In this document: in pieces, positions 40,990-49,154 of the stretch
Layout of the letters: each line of letters starts with the position of its first letter
Numbering within the stretch: position 1 is the first letter of the stretch
From: Actinomyces sp.
GTDB taxonomy: Bacteria > Actinomycetota > Actinomycetes > Actinomycetales > Actinomycetaceae
Length of the DNA stretch: 49,156 bases
NCBI RefSeq assembly: GCF_030530635.1
Contig: NZ_JAUMUL010000017.1
Location: forward strand, 1-49,156
Reading direction: 5' to 3'
Notes under the pieces: generated by a model
Told to the model about the DNA's origin: nothing
The model's database searches: none
The model's input: only the letters and a program-made list of their open reading frames with translations
Translations under genes and position numbers: made by a program

Positions 40990-42540
40990 TTGTCCGACTC
41001 TTCAACCTCCGCCTCAACTCAGACTTCAGCCCCGGCCGCCTGGTCATCCCCGGCCGGTGCCGGCGTGCCCGCGGGCGGCCCGCCCGCCCCGTCTCTGAAT
41101 CGGCAGGTCCTGTCCCTGGCCGTCCCGGCCCTGGGGGCGCTTGTCGCCGAGCCGCTGTTCGTACTCATCGACTCCGCCATGGTGGGGCACCTGGGCGAGG
41201 CCAGCCTGGCCGGGTTGTCGCTGGCCTCCAGTCTGCTGACCACGGTCGTGGGCCTGTTCGTGTTCCTGGCATATGCGACGACGGCGACCACCGCCCGCCG
41301 CTTCGGCGCCGGAGACCGGGTCGGCGGGCTGCGGGCCGGGGTGGACGGCGCCTGGTTGGCGGCGCTGCTGGGGCTGACTGCGGCTGGCCTGCTCGTCGTC
41401 GGCGCACCGTCGGTGGTCAAGCTCATGGGAGCCGACGGCGCCGTAGCCGCCGCGGCCGTCGTCTACCTGCGCGCCTCCGCACCGGGTCTGCCCGGCATGC
41501 TGGTGGTGTACGCCGCCACGGGCACGTTGCGGGGCCTGCTGAATACGCGTACTCCCTTTGTGGTTGCCGCCGTCGGGGCGGTCGGGAACGTGGCCCTGAA
41601 CGCGGCCCTGTTGTACGGGGTGGGCATGGGGATTGCCGGCTCCGGCCTGGGAACGGCAATCGCACAGACCACCATGGCGGTGGCGTTGCTGAGTCCGGTG
41701 GTGAAGGCGGCACGGGCGGCGGGCGTGCCGACCTCGCCGCGGGCGGCGGGTCTGCGGGCGTCACTGGGCACCGGTGCGCCCCTGTTGGTTCGCACCGTGT
41801 CGCTACGAGCGGCAATTCTGGCAACCGTGTGGTCGGCCACCGCCTTGGGGCCGACGGCGCTCGCCGCGCATCAGGTGGTCAATGCTCTGTGGAACTTCAC
41901 CGCTTTCGCCCTGGATGCGCTCGCCATCGCCGCCCAGGCGCTGGTGGGTACGGCACTGGGTCGGGCCGACGCCGAGCGGGCGGCACAGGTGCCCGCTGAT
42001 CAAGCCTCGGCGCCGACAAACACGGACTCCCTGCGTGCCGGTAGGGATCCGGCCGAGCACCCGGCGACATCCGCTGTGTCCCCGCAGGCATCCGCCGTAC
42101 CGACTCTGCCGCATGGCGGCCCGACGGTCGATGCGGTGTTGCAGCGCTGCCTGGCTTGGGGCGTGGCCGCGGGGGCGGTTATCGGCGTCTTGCTGGCTGC
42201 CGGCAGCCCGTGGCTGCCGCACTTGTTCACCTCTGCGGAGGCGGTGGTCGGCGCGGCACGCCCGGCACTTCTGGTGGCGGCCGCGGCTATGCCGTTGGCG
42301 GGAGCGGTGTTCCTGTTCGACGGGGTGCTGATGGGGGCGGGCGACGGCCGCTACCTGGCGTGGGCGCAGATGGCGACCCTGGTGCCGTATCTGCCGCTGG
42401 CCGTGATCGTCGCCCAGGGCCGACCGGCAGGCGGGACCGCCGGTCTGGTGTGGCTGTGGGTGGCCTTCGCCTGGGTGTTCATGGGTGCACGCGCCCTGGT
42501 GACGGGCCTGCGCGCCCGCTCCGACGCCTGGCGGCACTGA
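40990..42540 (+). CDS. MATE-family multidrug/toxin exporter, DinF-like
   Basis: TTG 40990 is chosen because AGGGAG precedes it by about 7 nt; the earlier frame from 40840 reads through DnaA-box sequence. The 516-residue protein has 12 predicted helices in two MatE repeats. VLSLAVPALGALVAEPLFVLIDSAMVGHLG at the N-terminus is the DinF-like signature; VWSATALGPTALAAHQVVNALWNF and the second repeat follow. A polar insert of about 60 residues rich in Ala/Pro/Asp (near 335-390) separates helices of the second half. It would expel cationic compounds in exchange for Na+ or H+. Residues before about 35 are low-complexity. Confidence 0.88.
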   Translation: MSDSSTSASTQTSAPAAWSSPAGAGVPAGGPPAPSLNRQVLSLAVPALGALVAEPLFVLIDSAMVGHLGEASLAGLSLASSLLTTVVGLFVFLAYATTATTARRFGAGDRVGGLRAGVDGAWLAALLGLTAAGLLVVGAPSVVKLMGADGAVAAAAVVYLRASAPGLPGMLVVYAATGTLRGLLNTRTPFVVAAVGAVGNVALNAALLYGVGMGIAGSGLGTAIAQTTMAVALLSPVVKAARAAGVPTSPRAAGLRASLGTGAPLLVRTVSLRAAILATVWSATALGPTALAAHQVVNALWNFTAFALDALAIAAQALVGTALGRADAERAAQVPADQASAPTNTDSLRAGRDPAEHPATSAVSPQASAVPTLPHGGPTVDAVLQRCLAWGVAAGAVIGVLLAAGSPWLPHLFTSAEAVVGAARPALLVAAAAMPLAGAVFLFDGVLMGAGDGRYLAWAQMATLVPYLPLAVIVAQGRPAGGTAGLVWLWVAFAWVFMGARALVTGLRARSDAWRH

Positions 42541-42619
42541 GTGATCGGGATGCACCGTCGGCATCGAGGTGCGAACACGAGTCGCACTCCAGGGTACATC
42601 GGACTATAGCGCCGGCCCA

Positions 42620-42850
42620 TTGCGGGGGTGTTCATCACTGTTCCCGACCCGCGTGATCGACTCGTCGTGGCGCACGTGGCTGTTCACCCGCACCGGCGCG
42701 ATAGGCGGCACAGGAGTGATCGCGATGGACGGCAAGACCATGCGCGCTGCCTAAGAAGAGCGCCAGGCGGCGCCGCACAATCCATCGCCTGCGCCAACCG
42801 GACCGCGACAGGAAGACCCACCAATACCGTCAAACTCCTGACACCCCCCT
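42620..42850 (+). mobile_element. ISAs1-type transposase remnant
   Basis: Two short pieces in different frames recall the DDE transposases of the ISAs1/IS4 group: VPDPRDR (about 42641-42661) and VIAMDGKTMRAA (42719-42754, the DGK motif with first catalytic Asp), followed by a stop. Later words (GRPTNTVKLLTPP) may continue it. No terminal inverted repeats or target duplication were found. The gap 42541-43232 otherwise shows only frames I cannot support. It marks the left edge of the lower-G+C island. Confidence 0.55.
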
Positions 42851-43232
42851 AACCGACCGACAAAGGTGCCGCACCCCATAATCTCCGACCCGGCCCGCAT
42901 TGACAACCCACTTCTCATGCACCCGACGATCCAGGCCTTTCGCGTGCAGTCCCGGATGAGGCACCGAAGCACTTTCGCGGGCATCTGAGATGAGTCTCGT
43001 CGGGGGCTGACGCGACAAGGAGACAATGGGGATGCCAACACAGCGGCGCAACCTTCCAGGCAACGGCATGTTTGAACGCCTCCATCGTCTCCGGGAGATC
43101 GCGCCGGACCCGCACCAACACGCCGAAAACTCCTAACAACCCTCAACCCAGCAACAACCTTGCCGAGCGCCTGCATGCTCGTCGGCGAAGAAATCACGTG
43201 TGAAAGCCATACATGTCAGCACAAAAATGGTT

Positions 43233-43793
43233 TCACAACGATCGAAAGGAACCGCCGACTGACATCTCCGAGAACCCGCCGTCACTCCATCGCCTGGCCC
43301 TCGAACGATAATAGCGAAGCAGTTCATCATCCGCTGCACCGACAGCAACAAGGCCGCGAGAAGATCGCAGAGCCGCAAGCCGCGAAGGATCAGCGTTTGG
43401 CGCCCATCGAAACACAACCGTGTGGCTCACCACATCTCGCTGTTGTATGTTAGCCCTCAGATACGAAGCGACATAGTCAACCACGGGCGCAATCTGCTCG
43501 GCGATATTCTTCGTAATATCCACATGAAACGAACTCTCACTTCCATTAGACCTTGTCACTACTCTATGTGCGGCCCAATCTATTTCAAAGAAGACGTACC
43601 CTTGGTCCCTTCCATTGGCGTCGAACATTAATATCTCGACACTCCGAAGCAGTTCGTCGACAATCGCACTCTTGATAGTGTTCAGCGTGTGTTCCGAGTC
43701 GACACCAACGGACCTCGCAAATTCGCGCGCCATTGCTGCGATCGCTTGCCTACGGAGAAGAGCATGTAGCCTTACGGGAACTACAACCTTCAT
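43233..43793 (-). CDS. HORMA-like small protein, third gene of the AAA+ operon
   Basis: GGGAGG is followed by CATGAACATG; the second ATG (43793) is at proper spacing, the first (43799) only 1 nt from it. The 186-residue product has two N-terminal helices (LHALLRRQAIAAMAREFARS; TIKSAIVDELLRSVEIL), a beta-hairpin (GYVFFEIDWAAHRVV), a helix (KNIAEQIAPVVDYVASYL), a strand (VSHTVVFRWAP) and a C-terminal segment RWSDGGFSEMSVGGSFRSL. This order, and the W...S..MS.GG tail, resembles bacterial HORMA-domain proteins, whose tail forms the safety belt. Bacterial HORMAs are opened by TRIP13-like AAA+ proteins; exactly such a gene is next door. The call rests on pattern and context, not on a diagnostic motif. 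Confidence 0.45.
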   Translation of the reverse strand: MKVVVPVRLHALLRRQAIAAMAREFARSVGVDSEHTLNTIKSAIVDELLRSVEILMFDANGRDQGYVFFEIDWAAHRVVTRSNGSESSFHVDITKNIAEQIAPVVDYVASYLRANIQQRDVVSHTVVFRWAPNADPSRLAALRSSRGLVAVGAADDELLRYYRSRARRWSDGGFSEMSVGGSFRSL

Positions 43794-43828
43794 GTTCATG
43801 CCTCCCTATATGATTCTGTGAGGGTCAT

Positions 43829-44749
43829 TCATGGGAGCAACGAGAAACCTCGAGATTCCCTCCTTTTGCGTATCATCATGCAAAAATCTGTGACTATTCC
43901 GGTGCGCTTACAGCCTTTTGAATCACCCTTCACCTTCTCCGAGTGTAAGAAGTCCACTGTACTTTCGAGAGACCTGTACCTAAATCGAAAATCGTTGACG
44001 AAACGCTCCGTCCGCACATCTCTATAGGTCTCGAAGTTAGCTTGATTCCACCGGACGTTGCCGAGCGCGTATGAGGCGGAAATCTGCTGGTACATATACA
44101 TGCTTTGCATGTCATCGAGAATGAACCTCAGCAAGGACATCGGAGCATCCGACAATTCACTCGCAAGTTCTCGTGCGCAGGCATCGGGATCGACCGCCAT
44201 ACCTCCCACCATGTCTGATAGTATCGCAACCCGCTCATCTGTATCAGGCTGCCAAGTAAACACATCCAGACGTCCGTGCCTCTTGAGTGGTTGGTGGAGT
44301 TTGGTGAAGTTGTTCCCAGTAAAGTAGATGGGGATGCGGTCTGCGTTCCTACCGTTCAAGTCCACTCCGTCGCATAGGTGCATGAGAGCGGACACAAGCA
44401 ATTGTTGATTGACCGTGTACTCGGTGTTCTCAAGTCGCACAGCCCCGCTTAGGTCGAAGTCTTCGATAAGAATCGCAGGAGATGGCGCGTCTCTTTCAAT
44501 AATATGCTTCCGAGCGGCTTCATATAGCTCCATGAATCTGTCGACGCTATCCCTCTCATGTTGCCCACTTAGTGTGGCCGCAGGTGCACGGAAGACCTTG
44601 AAGCGCGCATCCACAAGGCACCTGTTCGTCTGATACGTCTTACCCACACCGGGAGGACCTTGGATCGCTAGTATCAAGGGGTACGTCGGAATCGTATAGA
44701 CCGACATTGCGTGCCGAAGAACTCTATCGCTGAACCGCTGAGGTATCAT
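43829..44749 (-). CDS. AAA+ ATPase resembling Rubisco activase / TRIP13 remodellers
   Basis: GGAG lies 8 nt before ATG 44749, which overlaps the stop of the upstream gene (ATGA). The 306-residue protein has Walker A GPPGVGKT (31-38), Walker B ILIEDFD (93-99), sensor-1 YFTGNNF (142-148) and Arg finger RHGR (157-160). Around them are words close to those of Rubisco activase: YPLILAIQG before Walker A, NTEYTVNQQLLVSALM (108-123) and RIPIYFTGNNFTKLHQPL, then GRLDVFTWQPDTDERV. No Rubisco gene is present. AAA+ proteins of this group remodel a client; here the likely client is the HORMA-like product 30 bp downstream. Cytosolic; no other domain is visible. Confidence 0.8.
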   Translation of the reverse strand: MIPQRFSDRVLRHAMSVYTIPTYPLILAIQGPPGVGKTYQTNRCLVDARFKVFRAPAATLSGQHERDSVDRFMELYEAARKHIIERDAPSPAILIEDFDLSGAVRLENTEYTVNQQLLVSALMHLCDGVDLNGRNADRIPIYFTGNNFTKLHQPLKRHGRLDVFTWQPDTDERVAILSDMVGGMAVDPDACARELASELSDAPMSLLRFILDDMQSMYMYQQISASYALGNVRWNQANFETYRDVRTERFVNDFRFRYRSLESTVDFLHSEKVKGDSKGCKRTGIVTDFCMMIRKRRESRGFSLLP

Positions 44750-45171
44750 TCGTTGCGCTCCTTATCTTGTGCCGAGATTACGCCGTCAGTCGGGTCCTCC
44801 CAATGCATTCCGTTTGACGACACTTCGTATAAGTCTCCCAGTAGTGCAGAATCCAGCTGATCGGGGTCTGTGATACCTTTGTACCGATCTGCACTGGCAA
44901 TCGGCTCAAAATCCAAGAGATCCGCTGTTGATGGTGGTTCGCGCCCATAGTCCGTGCCTTGTTGAATGCTGGATGGCGATACGGTCGGCAACGTTATCAT
45001 AGGAGGGTGCTCGGGGCACTCCTCTGGCACATTGCCGACTTTCACAGTGACTGCGGTCTGCGCTTTGTTAACGTCTTTATGTTGTTCGCGTTGTTTTGCT
45101 TTGTTGAGCACCCCCCAGACTGTTGCTATTGTGCCGATCAACGCAATCAGCATACTAATGGTAGGTTCCAT
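44746..45171 (-). CDS. single-pass membrane-anchored small protein, first gene of the operon
   Basis: As in the HORMA-like gene, GGAG is followed by CATGGACATG; ATG 45171 is at proper distance, 45177 is 1 nt away. The 141-residue product begins with one membrane helix (ISMLIALIGTIATVWGVL), a basic stop-transfer (NKAKQREQHKDVNK) and then about 100 polar, acidic residues without a recognisable fold (DLLDFEPIASADRY, LDSALLGDLYEV, MHWEDP). The tail should face the cytosol. It overlaps the AAA+ gene by 4 nt. It could be the membrane effector, an anchor, or carry a closure peptide for the HORMA-like protein. No homologue is known to me. Confidence 0.6.
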   Translation of the reverse strand: MEPTISMLIALIGTIATVWGVLNKAKQREQHKDVNKAQTAVTVKVGNVPEECPEHPPMITLPTVSPSSIQQGTDYGREPPSTADLLDFEPIASADRYKGITDPDQLDSALLGDLYEVSSNGMHWEDPTDGVISAQDKERNE

Positions 45172-45189
45172 GTCCATGCTCCATTCAAT

Positions 45190-45218
45190 CAGATACTCGT
45201 ACTATGAGTTGCTCCCAA
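45190..45218 (-). promoter_or_regulatory. possible promoter of the AAA+/HORMA-like operon
   Basis: On the minus strand TTGGGA (45218-45213), a 17-bp spacer and TATCTG (45195-45190) lie 18-24 bp upstream of the start codon. It is a single sigma-70-like candidate. Confidence 0.4.
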
Positions 45219-45714
45219 GCATGATATGGGAGGTCCCGACCGTCCGGCCCATGTTGTTACATGCAGTCACGGCGCCAGCACAACCGTGGGCAAGTCGGTC
45301 GACCGCGTCGGGGCAGTATGACGTGGTTCGCGTTCCTTGCCGACCGTGTGCAGCCACCGCCAACCACAACACCTCGTTCTTAACCAGCGATCTGGCCGGA
45401 TGACATGGTCGATATGCGGTCTCTCTTTGCGTCTCGTTGCCTTGCCTCTTGCCTTGCCTCCGTTCATGACTATGTGGTGTCGTGGGCGTTCTTTCTCGGT
45501 ACTCCCCGATGTCTCTATTGACGATATCTGAACGCGAGCAGGTGCTACCAGCTCCATATGTGATGCGTCAGTGCTAGCCTGCAAGAACTGGTGGGTTGAC
45601 GACACGCCGAGCGGCCACTAGCTAAGGCGTCTACAGTCGTCTCGTGTGGTGAGGACGGCCTCCCCGCGCCCGCTTGTTCCCTCGGCAGGCGGGTGGCTAT
45701 GAATCCTTGGGGGA
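45219..45714. other. non-coding divergent gap in the island
   Basis: I see no gene I can support. A minus-strand frame at 45267-45605 contains the chance-like word HIDHVI but no cysteine pairs or second histidine of an HNH nuclease. The right end holds the GGGGGA ribosome site of the response regulator. Confidence 0.5.
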
Positions 45715-46356
45715 ATGATGAGTATCGACTGTCATATAGTCATCATCGATGACCACGAGATTGTGGCCACCGGCTGCCAGGCTGAGTTCGCCCGATTCGG
45801 ACTTTCTTGGGAGGTCACATGGGCACGAAGCCTGAGTGACGTCGTCTGGCCCCAAGGACGTGCTGTCGCGGTTCTCGATCTGCGGCTCAACGACGGCTCA
45901 CAGCCCGAGGAGGTTATTGCAGAGCTGGAACGCCGGTCTATCCCCGTCGTCATCTACACCTCCGGAGAGGACCCCAAGCGCATACGGGAGGCGATCAGCG
46001 CGGGCGTCATGGCGATCGTCAACAAGGCCTCGCCCTTCGAAGAACTGATTGACGCCATCAAGGCCGCGCTACGCGGCGAACCGAGTGGCAGTGTCGACTG
46101 GGCCAACGCCTTAGACATGGAGGACGACTTCATGAAGCAGCTCACTCCCCGCGAGATAGAGGTGATTTCCCTGTATGCCAACGGCGTGCAGGCCGACCGG
46201 GTCGCCCGTAGCCTCAACCTGTCCAGGAACACCGTCACCCGCTACATCGCACAGATCAAGGCCAAGTTCCTCGCGGCGGGTCTACTCAAAGACGGAGGCC
46301 GGGTAGAACTCAGCAAGGCGGCCGCAAAGATCGGACTCATCAGCTACTACGAATGA
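45715..46356 (+). CDS. NarL/LuxR-type response regulator
   Basis: TTGGGGGA precedes ATG 45715. The 213-residue protein has a receiver with acidic pair DD (12-13), phospho-acceptor Asp55 (VAVLDLRLNDG), Thr/Ser in VIYTSGED and Lys104 (IVNKAS), then a LuxR helix-turn-helix: LTPREIEVISLYANGVQADRVARSLNLSRNTVTRYIAQIKAKF. The stop overlaps the start of the sensor kinase gene (ATGA), so both are one transcription unit. It is divergent from the AAA+/HORMA-like operon with 537 bp between; whether it controls that operon is open. G+C is lower than in the housekeeping genes. Confidence 0.92.
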   Translation: MMSIDCHIVIIDDHEIVATGCQAEFARFGLSWEVTWARSLSDVVWPQGRAVAVLDLRLNDGSQPEEVIAELERRSIPVVIYTSGEDPKRIREAISAGVMAIVNKASPFEELIDAIKAALRGEPSGSVDWANALDMEDDFMKQLTPREIEVISLYANGVQADRVARSLNLSRNTVTRYIAQIKAKFLAAGLLKDGGRVELSKAAAKIGLISYYE

Positions 46357-48806
46357 CGACCTCGGAGCGCCCCTTGGACCATGAGGCACTTTTGCGACGC
46401 AGCCTCTTGTCAATACAAACCTATGGCCCCTTTGCTCTGCACATGCGGCGGCTTGTAGCGGTGGTCGCGGGAGGTGTATTCGCAGCGGTCGGCGTAAACG
46501 TTGGGTTCACCATAGATGCCATGGTGCGCGCAACGGCCGAGCCTGTATTCTGGATACTGCTGCCGCTTCTGTCTCTCCCTGCGGTTTGTGCAGGCACAGC
46601 CGCCGCAATTGCAATCCGTAAGGCGAGCGGGGAGGCCACCTCGCTTACCTACAGTCAGACGGCGATGGCCCCCGACCGGCTGTGGAATCGGGCATTGTCA
46701 TTGTCTCTGGTTATCTATTCCTCTCTGGTCGTCGCCGCCGCGATGCTCCCGGTCATTCCGTCATACGATCAACAAGACACGTTCATCCACGTCCCCAACA
46801 TCCTTGTGAATTACTACCTCGGCGTCACTATCGCAGCAGCCCTAGTCATGCCTCTGAAAATGCGTTTCCTGTACATTGTGCTGCTTGCTCCGGTGTTGAT
46901 CGCAAGTTATCCATCGGAAGATCCCTTGCTTCTACGCATCGAGGAAGTCTTGATCTTCCTGGCTCCCTCCCTGGGCAACATGGGCATGTTGACGTGGCTG
47001 GAGCACCGGGCCGCTACGCTAGACGACGCTGAGGCTCAACACCGCGTCCAGGTGTTTCGACTACACACGGCGATGTCACGCTTGCGCGCAAGGCGTCGTG
47101 CCGACGACTTCATTCACGACCACGTTCTTTCCGTTCTCAAGGCGGTCCACATCGAACAAGTCGATTCATCGCTACTCCGATCCGGCGCACGTGAGGCACT
47201 GGCAGGTCTCGTCTCTACGAGGCGAGCAGTGTCAACCACAAGCTCCGCGTCGTTGTTTCGCGAACTGGGCAGGAACCTGCACCGAATGGCCGGATCCGGA
47301 GTGACCGTAACCACCCGGATCGATCACGATCTGGAACTTCCGCCAGAGGCTGCGGAGGCGATCAACGGTGCCGCTGCAGAAGCGGTACGCAACACTCTCA
47401 TCCACGCCGCGCCACATCCAGGCGCCTTCGTCAAGCGCACAGCATTTCTGCGCAGTGATTCCGAAGGCATCACAGTCACGGTGTCCGATGACGGCCGCGG
47501 CTTCGAGCCCGCGAGGGTTGCCCCCGGTAGGCGAGGACTCACTGACTCGATTATCACCCGCATGCAAGCCGTCGGGGGCAGCGCTAGGATCGAGTCCGTC
47601 CCCGGTGACGGCACCACGGTGACCCTCACCTGGAGCATCAGCCGGCCCGCCACAGGCTCCACGAAGCCATCCCTGACTCAGATTACGGCAGATACGACTC
47701 CACTACCTGGAACCGAGACACGCCCGGCCGGCACCTCCCCGCTTTCCCTGGCGTCTTGCATGGAGACCCGGTCGACATGGATCGTCTCAAGCTGCGTGTT
47801 CGCCCTTTACATCCTGATCACCGCTATTGAGGTGTCGGCCGGCTCCTACCGCAACTCCGCTCCTGTGATTGCGAGCCTAGTAATTCTTGGGGGTGCGGCA
47901 TTCACCCTGATCAGGACTTGGCCGCATGCAGTGCTGCCGTCCCACGCAGCCACATTGGTTGCGGCGGCAACAGGTCTTGCAAACGCACTGGTACTCTTCC
48001 AGATCAACAACACGGGCTGGCCCGGGTACGCCAGTTGGTGCCAAGGTGCAGGCACCATACTGTGCTGTGGGTTGCTCGGGCGGGAACGCTTTGGACACGC
48101 TTGGGGCAGTATGGCCCTATTCCTAACCGTGTTCAGCGCATGGGTCCTCAACACCGGCAGACCCCCGACGATTATCCTCACCCTAAGCGCAGGACAGCTC
48201 GTCTCGCTCCTGATCTGGTATCTGGCCGCGCGCCTGTCAATCAAGGTGGCCACACGCACCGCCGCCGCCGAAGCCGTCAGTGCAGCTCTAGCCGCCGAAC
48301 GCCACGCGCACCAGGAGGACGAAGACATGATGCGGCGGTCCATGGCCGCGGTCTACCTGCGACTCAGGCCAATTCTCACCACCCTCGCGAACGGGGAACC
48401 AATTACAGATGATATACGTACCAAGTCCCGGGCGCTTGAAGCCGAGCTAAGAGACGAGCGCCGTGCTCCCTTCTTCGCTGGCACTCGGGTCACCAACTCT
48501 GCCCGCTGCGCCAGAGCGCGTGGCATCGAAATCTTGCTCCTTGATGACCACGGTGACGCCACCGCAGCAAACAATCAACTCTCCCAACGGACTAAGGATA
48601 TTCTGGTAGAGCGCGCCGCCGAGGCGATCGACTCCGCCCGCCGGGGGAGGGTAGTGATACGTCTTCTTCCGCAACGCCAGTATCCGCGCCTGATGTCCAT
48701 CGTCACCGAAGACGAGATCCTCACCCTCGGGCCGGACGGTACCCCCATACACGATCGAGACGACGCGCCCGCTCCGACACCTGAAGGTACTGATGTCGGA
48801 CGCTGA
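46353..48806 (+). CDS. sensor histidine kinase with a duplicated, degenerate second half
   Basis: This 817-residue protein has an N-terminal membrane block of six helices (about 31-215) and a HisKA_3-like helix with H255 in FIHDHVLSVLKAV. A HATPase domain follows with N-box AAAEAVRNTLIHAA, G1 DDGRGFEP and G2-like RRGLTDSIITRMQAVGGSA (about 340-445). A second membrane block of five or six helices begins at about 475 (WIVSSCVFALYILITAIEV). After it comes a cytosolic tail (from about 640) with a coiled helix (AAAEAVSAALAAERHAHQ) and segments such as MMRRSMAAVYLRLRPIL, but no N- or G-box. So the second half looks like a decayed or sensor-only copy. It should phosphorylate the overlapping response regulator; the stimulus is unknown. 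Confidence 0.85.
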   Translation: MTTSERPLDHEALLRRSLLSIQTYGPFALHMRRLVAVVAGGVFAAVGVNVGFTIDAMVRATAEPVFWILLPLLSLPAVCAGTAAAIAIRKASGEATSLTYSQTAMAPDRLWNRALSLSLVIYSSLVVAAAMLPVIPSYDQQDTFIHVPNILVNYYLGVTIAAALVMPLKMRFLYIVLLAPVLIASYPSEDPLLLRIEEVLIFLAPSLGNMGMLTWLEHRAATLDDAEAQHRVQVFRLHTAMSRLRARRRADDFIHDHVLSVLKAVHIEQVDSSLLRSGAREALAGLVSTRRAVSTTSSASLFRELGRNLHRMAGSGVTVTTRIDHDLELPPEAAEAINGAAAEAVRNTLIHAAPHPGAFVKRTAFLRSDSEGITVTVSDDGRGFEPARVAPGRRGLTDSIITRMQAVGGSARIESVPGDGTTVTLTWSISRPATGSTKPSLTQITADTTPLPGTETRPAGTSPLSLASCMETRSTWIVSSCVFALYILITAIEVSAGSYRNSAPVIASLVILGGAAFTLIRTWPHAVLPSHAATLVAAATGLANALVLFQINNTGWPGYASWCQGAGTILCCGLLGRERFGHAWGSMALFLTVFSAWVLNTGRPPTIILTLSAGQLVSLLIWYLAARLSIKVATRTAAAEAVSAALAAERHAHQEDEDMMRRSMAAVYLRLRPILTTLANGEPITDDIRTKSRALEAELRDERRAPFFAGTRVTNSARCARARGIEILLLDDHGDATAANNQLSQRTKDILVERAAEAIDSARRGRVVIRLLPQRQYPRLMSIVTEDEILTLGPDGTPIHDRDDAPAPTPEGTDVGR

Positions 48807-49023
48807 TGGCGTCCGGCTCGCCATACCGACGCAAGCCGCCGCTTCCACGGGTGCATCGCCTTCAAGCAATGAACACTGGTCGGGCGTTGGACACGCCCTT
48901 TCGGTGTCGGCCGGTGCCTCCGGTGATTCAAGTGCCTCTGGTGCCGTGGCCCGGGTGCTTCGGGCGCGCATGCGCCGCTGCGATGGCGCGGACCAGGTGT
49001 GTTCGCTCGTGCACCCCGCGCGG

Positions 49024-49154
49024 CGGTTCGTCATAAACGACGACGGTTCGTCACTTGGCACCAACGCTTCGGCACTTCCCACAACGGTTCGTACCTCTAG
49101 GTGCCAATCGTCACCGCAGAGTACGAATCGTTGACCGGAACGTACGAACCGTCA
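49024..49154. repeat. seven ~20-bp phased CGGTTCGTCA words
   Basis: Copies start at 49024, 49044, 49065, 49085, 49104, 49124 and 49145 (steps 20, 21, 20, 19, 20, 21). The first two are identical (CGGTTCGTCA); the others differ by one to four bases, the last being CGAACCGTCA. The array runs to the window edge and may continue. 48807-49023 before it shows nothing else. Confidence 0.75.

Noticed and set aside
42751..43197. 148-codon minus-strand frame beside the transposase remnant
   Set aside because: Cys/Arg/Ser-rich translation without motif, in a region of decayed sequence.
43233..45177. Ordinary type III CBASS
   Set aside because: No CD-NTase or known CBASS effector is in the operon or nearby, so only the HORMA/TRIP13-like part could match.
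45267..45605. Possible HNH nuclease (word HIDHVI)
   Set aside because: No Cys pairs or second His in range and no ribosome site; chance resemblance is likely.
49024..49154. CRISPR array
   Set aside because: Units are only 10 conserved bases in a 20-bp period and degenerate; no cas genes; not CRISPR-like.
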